From Bacteroidales bacterium (GTDB lineage: Bacteria > Bacteroidota > Bacteroidia > Bacteroidales > UBA932), in contig JAEENZ010000203.1 in assembly GCA_016283985.1 (NCBI GenBank), positions 1 through 6,732 of the forward strand: a DNA stretch of 6,732 nt, in the 5' to 3' direction. Below, one piece after another: positions 1-3,763 of the stretch (position 1 is the stretch's first letter; each line of letters begins with the position of its first letter). The translations under genes and the position numbers were made by a program. The notes under the pieces are model-generated. The model saw only the letters and a program-made list of their open reading frames with translations. It did no database searches and was not told the origin of the DNA.

Positions 1-88
1 AATTAAACCAGGCATTGGTGTTTGTTAATTAATTGTTTATTAATACTTTAGCGCCGAATTGACGACGCCCCGCTCTTTTTGCGGACCG

Positions 89-120
89 CAAAGGTACGAA
101 TAAAACCGCTGATTTCCAAA
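89..120 (-). promoter_or_regulatory. Bacteroidota-type promoter firing off the left edge
   Basis: Read on the minus strand, TTTG (120-117) is followed after exactly 20 bp by TACCTTTG (96-89). This matches the Bacteroidota primary sigma pattern TTTG-N19-21-TAnnTTTG. Transcription would start near position 82 and run leftward. The first ATG downstream on this strand is at 15-13, so the leader would be about 65 nt and the driven gene lies almost wholly outside the window. The match is seen directly; that it is active is inferred. Confidence 0.7.
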
Positions 121-170
121 CGGATTCAACGGTTTTCAACATGTTTTTCAACAATTGGGGGCGGGTGGAG

Positions 171-279
171 GCGCCTCCTCGCGCGGTTCCTGTGGCCCTC
201 CGCTGTCGCGCCTACTCATGCGGTTCCCTTGGCCCTCCGCAGTCGCGCCTCCTCACGCGGCACCTAGGGCCCTTCTGCC
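171..279. repeat. Three imperfect 37-bp tandem repeats (minisatellite)
   Basis: Unit 1 spans 171-207, unit 2 spans 208-244, and unit 3 spans 245-279 (slightly short and more diverged). Each begins GCGCCT(C/A)CTC, followed by GCGG. Units 1 and 2 share TGGCCCTCCGC and agree at about 31 of 37 positions; unit 3 keeps the first 16 bases well and then drifts. The period is not a multiple of three and the reading frame changes between copies, so this is non-coding. It is much more GC-rich than its flanks. There are no unique spacers between copies, so it is not a CRISPR array. Confidence 0.8.
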
Positions 280-344
280 GAAATCGGTGCAAAACAGGCC
301 TAATTGCACTTATTTCCTTAAAAAGCCTATGGTATCTTCTTCCC

Positions 345-440
345 GTAGGTCCATTCGATGGACCGACTGGAACGTTTTGATGGGTTTTTCTTTCCCGTAG
401 GTACAGCGCTTGGACCTACGGCCACACTATGCGGTGTGGC
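345..440. other. Run of three consecutive hairpins in non-coding DNA
   Basis: Hairpin 1 (345-367) pairs GGTCCAT with ATGGACC across a TCG loop and gains two more pairs below one mismatch. Hairpin 2 (395-421) pairs CCGTAGGT with ACCTACGG across 11 nt. Hairpin 3 (421-440) pairs GCCACAC with GTGTGGC across 6 nt. Hairpins 1 and 2 share the 11-mer TTCCCGTAGGT (340-350 and 392-402). None is followed by a T-run on either strand, so they do not look like terminators. They could be part of a structured RNA, the 3' untranslated region of the toxin-antitoxin transcript, or an intergenic repeat. The rest of 441-669 holds only weaker pairings (for example CATGAGCAAA at 585-594 with TTTGTTCATG at 605-614) and no gene that I can support. 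Confidence 0.4.
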
Positions 441-669
441 AACATCCGACAAAGAACCCTTGATTGAGAGGGAAACCCGGATCCGGGGTTCACACGCTTA
501 CTGGTGAATCTCCCCGAGGGGCTCCCGAAGACTCCTGAGCAAAACATGCCCTATCTGCTCACGAAACAGGTTTCAGCCCCCAGCCATGAGCAAATCATAG
601 GGTTTTTGTTCATGATTCTGTTGTCTGGGTATTTCACCGGGTGCTTACCTCCCGACTTATGTATTCACA

Positions 670-1665
670 CTATATCCCTACCAATGAAAACGCTTCGCTG
701 AACGGAATGAGATCCTGTTTTTCGACATGCGCATTCCACATAGGCTCTTTGTGGCTCATCTGCAATGCCTCGCGCGACGTCATCTTCTTCATCATCTCGC
801 ACACTTGGTCAATCACCGCCATCTCTCCCGCGGAGAAACCGCTCATATCGGCAGTTCCGTTTGCCAAAAGGGACAGGCATTCCTGCCCCTGCAACAGTTT
901 CTCGCGCTGCTCCACATTGTCGAACGCACTGTACACCCGGTCCCAGCGTTGGGGAACCGGACCGAATTCCATCGCTTGATAAGCCAGGCCGGAAATCGCC
1001 ATCCCCCGCTCGCGGTAGGACAGGAAGTCGATGTAAAACAGCACTTTGTTCATTTTTGTCTGGAACGTCTCACCCATCTGCTCCAAAATATGGAGAAGCA
1101 GATTCTTCAGCCGTTCTGGCGATTGCGGAGCAAAACCGTTTGCTCGTCCACGGCCGGTACGGAACAAACGAGCCGCCTCCCACTGCTCTTGCCGCTTGCT
1201 CTGCTCTTCCGCGATCTCCTCCTCAACTCTTTTTGAAATCTTCAAATACTCCTTCTCCGTGAGTTGATTCCGGGAACTCCGTACCAAATCCAGAAAAACG
1301 GACGGATTCATGGCACTGCGAATCATCTTTCCGTTGCTTTCGCTGGGAACCTCGCCCGTCTCATACAGCCGATACTGATTGGTGCCGAACCCGAGGATTA
1401 ACGCCATCTTCGTCGCACTTACGCCATACCGCTCCCGAAGGGCCACAATCTCGTCCACATAGGGAATCCCATGCCGCTCGCGGTACTGATTCGCGACCTG
1501 CTCAAAACACACCGTATCGCTCTCCGTCGTCGTGAACTGCTCTCCGTTCTCATCATCACGAAATGCGATATGCACATAAGGATACACTTCCCCGCGCATC
1601 TCCCACGTGTCCGGCTCATACACCACCCGCATGGGCTTGCCCGAATATGGACTGTTAACGATCAT
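670..1665 (-). CDS. Antitoxin with MqsA-like HTH region and Panacea (SocA/DUF4065) domain
   Basis: Predicted type II antitoxin of 331 residues that would bind and neutralise the toxin encoded just upstream and repress the operon. Residues 1-60 resemble the MqsA-type N-terminus (NSPYSGKPM, later GEQFTTTESD), but both cysteines of the usual CPxCG knuckle are serines, so zinc binding is unlikely there. Residues about 68-118 form an XRE/MqsA-like helix-turn-helix (ALRERYGVSATKMALILGFG, then YETGEVPS). Residues about 140-165 are a charged helix linker. Residues about 186-312 are a Panacea domain (KMNKVLFYIDFLSY, GLAYQAMEFGPVPQRW, closing MW), the toxin-binding part in known Panacea antitoxins. I chose the ATG at 1665-1663 because it lies 2 bp after the toxin stop; the open frame extends upstream to 1803 only by overlapping the toxin gene. 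No clear SD is seen, which suggests translational coupling. The stop is TAG. The family call is firm; the partner is inferred from adjacency. Confidence 0.88.
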   Translation of the reverse strand: MIVNSPYSGKPMRVVYEPDTWEMRGEVYPYVHIAFRDDENGEQFTTTESDTVCFEQVANQYRERHGIPYVDEIVALRERYGVSATKMALILGFGTNQYRLYETGEVPSESNGKMIRSAMNPSVFLDLVRSSRNQLTEKEYLKISKRVEEEIAEEQSKRQEQWEAARLFRTGRGRANGFAPQSPERLKNLLLHILEQMGETFQTKMNKVLFYIDFLSYRERGMAISGLAYQAMEFGPVPQRWDRVYSAFDNVEQREKLLQGQECLSLLANGTADMSGFSAGEMAVIDQVCEMMKKMTSREALQMSHKEPMWNAHVEKQDLIPFSEAFSLVGI

Positions 1666-1667
1666 GG

Positions 1668-2021
1668 TTATTGGGGTTTGAATGGATATTGCATCGGGTG
1701 TTCCGCGAGATGAAACGAAATACAGATGGTCTGGCCGTTCTGATATCCCAGGGTAATTTTGATATACACCTCCCGCTCTTTCACATCTTTTCCGAACACC
1801 CACATTTCGGTCCGCTTATTCAGCAAGTCGATGACCGGCCCCTCCACATAATCTTGCACCTGAAGATTCTTCACAATCAATTCCCGCTGCATAGGTGTAA
1901 TATCCAAATTCTGCAAAGCCTCCTTGTTCTTCGGACGGTCGTCCCGAAACAAGATACCAAACACCTGCACCTTCGCGTTGAACTGATCTAGAAACGCCCT
2001 TACCTCCTCAATCGTAATCAT
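1668..2021 (-). CDS. MqsR-like toxin of a type II toxin-antitoxin system
   Basis: Small protein of 117 residues, the first gene of a two-gene operon with the Panacea antitoxin. The C-terminal half carries MWVFGKDVKEREVYIKITLG and then ICISFHLAEHPMQYPFK. This strand pattern and basic core resemble MqsR/RelE-fold mRNA interferases and the Bacteroidales proteins that routinely precede Panacea/MqsA-like antitoxins. The N-terminal half (about residues 1-60) is alpha-helical with FRDDRPKNKEAL. Ribosome-dependent or free mRNA cleavage is inferred from family resemblance and not visible as a defined catalytic motif. Start: ATG at 2021-2019, preceded by GGAG (2030-2027) with 5-nt spacing. An upstream in-frame TTG at 2045 overlaps the -7 box, so I reject it. 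Stop is TAA, with 2 bp to the next ATG. Toxin-first order is the mqsRA/higBA arrangement, in which the antitoxin typically autoregulates. Another RelE-superfamily label is possible. Confidence 0.75.
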   Translation of the reverse strand: MITIEEVRAFLDQFNAKVQVFGILFRDDRPKNKEALQNLDITPMQRELIVKNLQVQDYVEGPVIDLLNKRTEMWVFGKDVKEREVYIKITLGYQNGQTICISFHLAEHPMQYPFKPQ

Positions 2022-2042
2022 ATCAACTCCGTTTCGTTTTCG

Positions 2043-2073
2043 CAAAGATATGCAGAAAACGGCAAATATTCAA
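2043..2073 (-). promoter_or_regulatory. Promoter of the toxin-antitoxin operon
   Basis: On the minus strand TTG (2073-2071) is followed after 20 bp by TATCTTTG (2050-2043), a perfect match to the Bacteroidota -7 consensus TAnnTTTG. The start site would fall near 2037, giving a leader of about 16 nt before the toxin ATG at 2021, with GGAG inside it. The -33 element lies within the left arm of the inverted repeat listed next, which is the geometry expected for repression by the antitoxin. Confidence 0.72.
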
Positions 2074-2088
2074 CGAAAAAGTTGAATA
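2067..2088. promoter_or_regulatory. Inverted-repeat operator candidate over the -33 box
   Basis: TATTCAAC (2067-2074), a 6-bp spacer, and GTTGAATA (2081-2088) form a perfect 8+8 bp inverted repeat with a 14-bp centre-to-centre distance. It overlaps the -33 element of the toxin-antitoxin promoter. Since the downstream antitoxin has a helix-turn-helix that would bind as a dimer, this is the natural candidate for its autoregulatory site. The repeat is seen directly; binding is inferred. Confidence 0.6.
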
Positions 2089-2530
2089 ATCGAGGTTTTG
2101 TGCCACAGGAGCGGCTCCGGGTGCGTCTCTGTCAATCTGGTACTATCCGACACGAGGTCACGCCCCAATGCAAGAGCAAAACCCATCTCTCCTCCCCTCG
2201 AATGCGCAAAATGGCCAACATCGGGGCAAAAACGGGGTGTTTTGCCCTTAGATTGAGAGAAAAAGCGGACACGGTTATGGGTATTTGGACACATTTCTGT
2301 TGTTCGGTAACCTGAGCGCTTCCGCTCCATGCGTCTTTCAGCGGTATCACCCGGTCCCCACGACGGTCTACTCTTTTTTCCGAATGAGGTGTAGCGATAT
2401 CGTCCTTGCACGCACTCAAACGCAACATTTCCCACCTCGCGAAGTGGGGTACGTAACACTATGGCTCACCAAAGGCAATTTTTGCAAACTTAAGTTCGGG
2501 AAGCCTAGCGCAAGTACGCGAACGCGTCAT
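2089..2530. other. Gene-poor intergenic region with several hairpins
   Basis: I see no convincing gene here. Minus-strand open frames exist (for example ATG at 2428 to 2132, 98 codons, with an SD-like GAGGTG), but they overlap in two frames, have no recognisable domain, and read like chance frames in GC-rich non-coding DNA. Hairpins are visible: GGGCAAAA/TTTTGCCC (2224-2247, 8-nt loop), GAGCG/CGCTC (2314-2327, 4-nt loop) and CCCAC/GTGGG (2431-2445). Together with the candidate promoter at 2485-2513, this could be a non-coding RNA on the minus strand. An alternative is a decayed element. Confidence 0.4.
2485..2513 (-). promoter_or_regulatory. Candidate promoter downstream of the nuclease terminator
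   Basis: On the minus strand TTG (2513-2511) precedes TAAGTTTG (2492-2485) with an 18-bp spacer. The -7 box is a full TAnnTTTG match; the spacer is a little short for the Bacteroidota pattern. It sits less than 20 bp after the terminator of the upstream unit and faces the 400-base gene-poor region, so it could make an untranslated RNA or a long second leader for the toxin-antitoxin operon. Confidence 0.35.
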
Positions 2531-2561
2531 AAAAAGAAAGGGACTTCGTTGTGAAGTCCCT
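2531..2561 (-). terminator. Rho-independent terminator of the nuclease unit
   Basis: On the minus strand AGGGACTTC (2561-2553) pairs perfectly with GAAGTCCCT (2547-2539) around a 5-nt loop, and the stem is followed by TTTCTTTTT (2539-2531). It begins 12 bases after the TAA stop of the nuclease frame. The placement is exactly that of a terminator for the minus-strand transcript. Confidence 0.9.
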
Positions 2562-2572
2562 AAAATCTGAAA

Positions 2573-3763
2573 TTAGTATGTCCAGAGTGGCGTTTTTGTT
2601 TTCTCCGCCGTGGTTTGCAAACTGATCGGCACATTAGGGAAGAAATCAAAACCGGCACGACTCTCAATTTCATCAATGGTGGTCACATAGTGGTCGGCAT
2701 AATAACTTTCTCCTGTGTGCGACTTATTGGTATAGACATAAGCGATTCCCTGGGCGCCAGTAATCGTTCCGGAGGAGTTGAGTGTACACATCATCAAGCA
2801 CATATAGAAATGGCTCGGTATCGAGACTGTCATACTCCCGCTCGGAAGAGTCTTAGGAATTCCCTCAACATCTTCGAACAAAACACCAGTAACGACATAC
2901 AGCATTTTGTTACTACCGGATGGCGCAGCGTCTTTCACCTTGTTTTCCAGAGTTGACCAAACCCCCGAATTGAATCCGTTTTGCCACTGGGGCGCCTGAT
3001 TCGTGTAGTAGAAAGTCTGATGGTTTTGTGCGTCCGTCGTCTTGCGATAATTGGACGCCACAAAATGTCCCCTGCTATAACCAACCGTAGAGGCATTGCT
3101 CAGGCCTGTATTCTGGTAGTCGGAATAGATCGCCGGATCATACCCCCAAGCATCGGACCGAGAATAACCATTATCACCCCACGTGCTGGTATTCATCACA
3201 TGCGCTGTCCAAATTGGACAATGCTTCTGTGTGTCATACAGCACGGTATAGTTACACTCCTCATGTCCATTGCTCAAGAAAGTATGTGTTATAACCTTCC
3301 GATTAGAATTCGCCGTACCATAAACATAGTACTGGGTATCCCCCCATGCCTCATCCCCTGAACTCATGGACGTCACCGTTATCGCGGGAACCTCGTAATT
3401 GTCAAGATACTTCCTATCTATCGAGGAGGACCCGGAAGTTGTTTTGAAGAAGCGCTGCTCACCATATCTATAGTCCACATTGCCGGTACTTGCATTGTAT
3501 TCGGCAACGTAGGCTTTATAATAGTACGTTGTATTGGCCGACAAAGAGCCGATAGTCGCAGAAAAAGACCCGCTCTTATCGGACGTTCCGTTCAAGCCAA
3601 CTTCCTTATCAAGGTTGTCAGGATCCGTACCGTAAACGAATCCTCGATCATGAATTGTTCCTGTTGCTCCCGAGAAGGAACCCAGCAGGGTTGCCCCTGC
3701 TGAGTTAACATTATCGGTACCTTCCGTAACTACGCGAGCGGTAGCCTGGGAAGGGGATGAATT
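2573..3763 (-). CDS. FN3-like plus DNA/RNA non-specific endonuclease domain; 3' part of an interrupted gene
   Basis: This 396-codon open frame begins directly after an in-frame TGA and is in the same frame as the lipoprotein gene before it. Residues about 8-108 are a complete FN3-like domain of the Bacteroidales type (GATLLGSFSGATGTIHDRGF, later ANTTYYYKAYV). Residues about 120-390 are a DNA/RNA non-specific endonuclease (NUC, beta-beta-alpha metal) domain: SRGH at 230-233 supplies the general-base His233 (codon 3067-3065), NQAPQ the metal-binding Asn255, then FNSGVW and Glu273. The family's DRGH motif is SRGH here. The domain would degrade nucleic acid outside the cell or at its surface. There is no ATG or GTG at the beginning and no signal peptide. 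The earliest usable start is a TTG at 3595-3593 with AAGGA 7 nt upstream, but it would cut the FN3 domain in half and leave the enzyme in the cytoplasm. Stop is TAA, followed by a terminator. The domain call is firm; independent translation is doubtful. Confidence 0.8.
   Translation of the reverse strand, partial: NSSPSQATARVVTEGTDNVNSAGATLLGSFSGATGTIHDRGFVYGTDPDNLDKEVGLNGTSDKSGSFSATIGSLSANTTYYYKAYVAEYNASTGNVDYRYGEQRFFKTTSGSSSIDRKYLDNYEVPAITVTSMSSGDEAWGDTQYYVYGTANSNRKVITHTFLSNGHEECNYTVLYDTQKHCPIWTAHVMNTSTWGDNGYSRSDAWGYDPAIYSDYQNTGLSNASTVGYSRGHFVASNYRKTTDAQNHQTFYYTNQAPQWQNGFNSGVWSTLENKVKDAAPSGSNKMLYVVTGVLFEDVEGIPKTLPSGSMTVSIPSHFYMCLMMCTLNSSGTITGAQGIAYVYTNKSHTGESYYADHYVTTIDEIESRAGFDFFPNVPISLQTTAEKTKTPLWTY
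3681..3704 (-). other. Stable GCAA-capped hairpin downstream of the in-frame TGA
   Basis: On the minus strand CAGCAGGG (3702-3695) pairs perfectly with CCCTGCTG (3690-3683) around the GNRA tetraloop GCAA; two more pairs, one of them U-G, extend the stem. It begins about 60 nt after the in-frame TGA and lies inside the FN3 coding region. There is no T-run after it, so it is not a terminator. It is too far from the TGA for a bacterial SECIS element. Whether it has a role is unknown. Confidence 0.4.

Noticed and set aside
1..15. Start of a minus-strand gene at ATG 15-13
   Set aside because: Only five codons are inside the window, so coding cannot be judged, although the promoter at 89-120 points to it.
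171..279. CRISPR array
   Set aside because: The 37-bp units abut without spacers, differ from each other at several positions, and no cas gene is in the window.
727..1262. Long plus-strand frames opposite the antitoxin gene
   Set aside because: They are antisense shadows of a well-supported gene and read as low-complexity H/R/L/P-rich protein without domains.
1666..1803. N-terminal extension of the antitoxin to 1803
   Set aside because: It would overlap the toxin gene by 136 bases; the ATG 2 bp after the toxin stop starts the recognisable domain (NSPYSGKPM).
2070..2459. Minus-strand frames of 129 codons (GTG start) and 98 codons (ATG at 2428) in the intergenic region
   Set aside because: They overlap each other in different frames, show no domain, signal or hydrophobic pattern, and have a composition rich in R, C, H and W like chance translation of non-coding DNA. 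The SD-like GAGGTG before 2428 is the only support.
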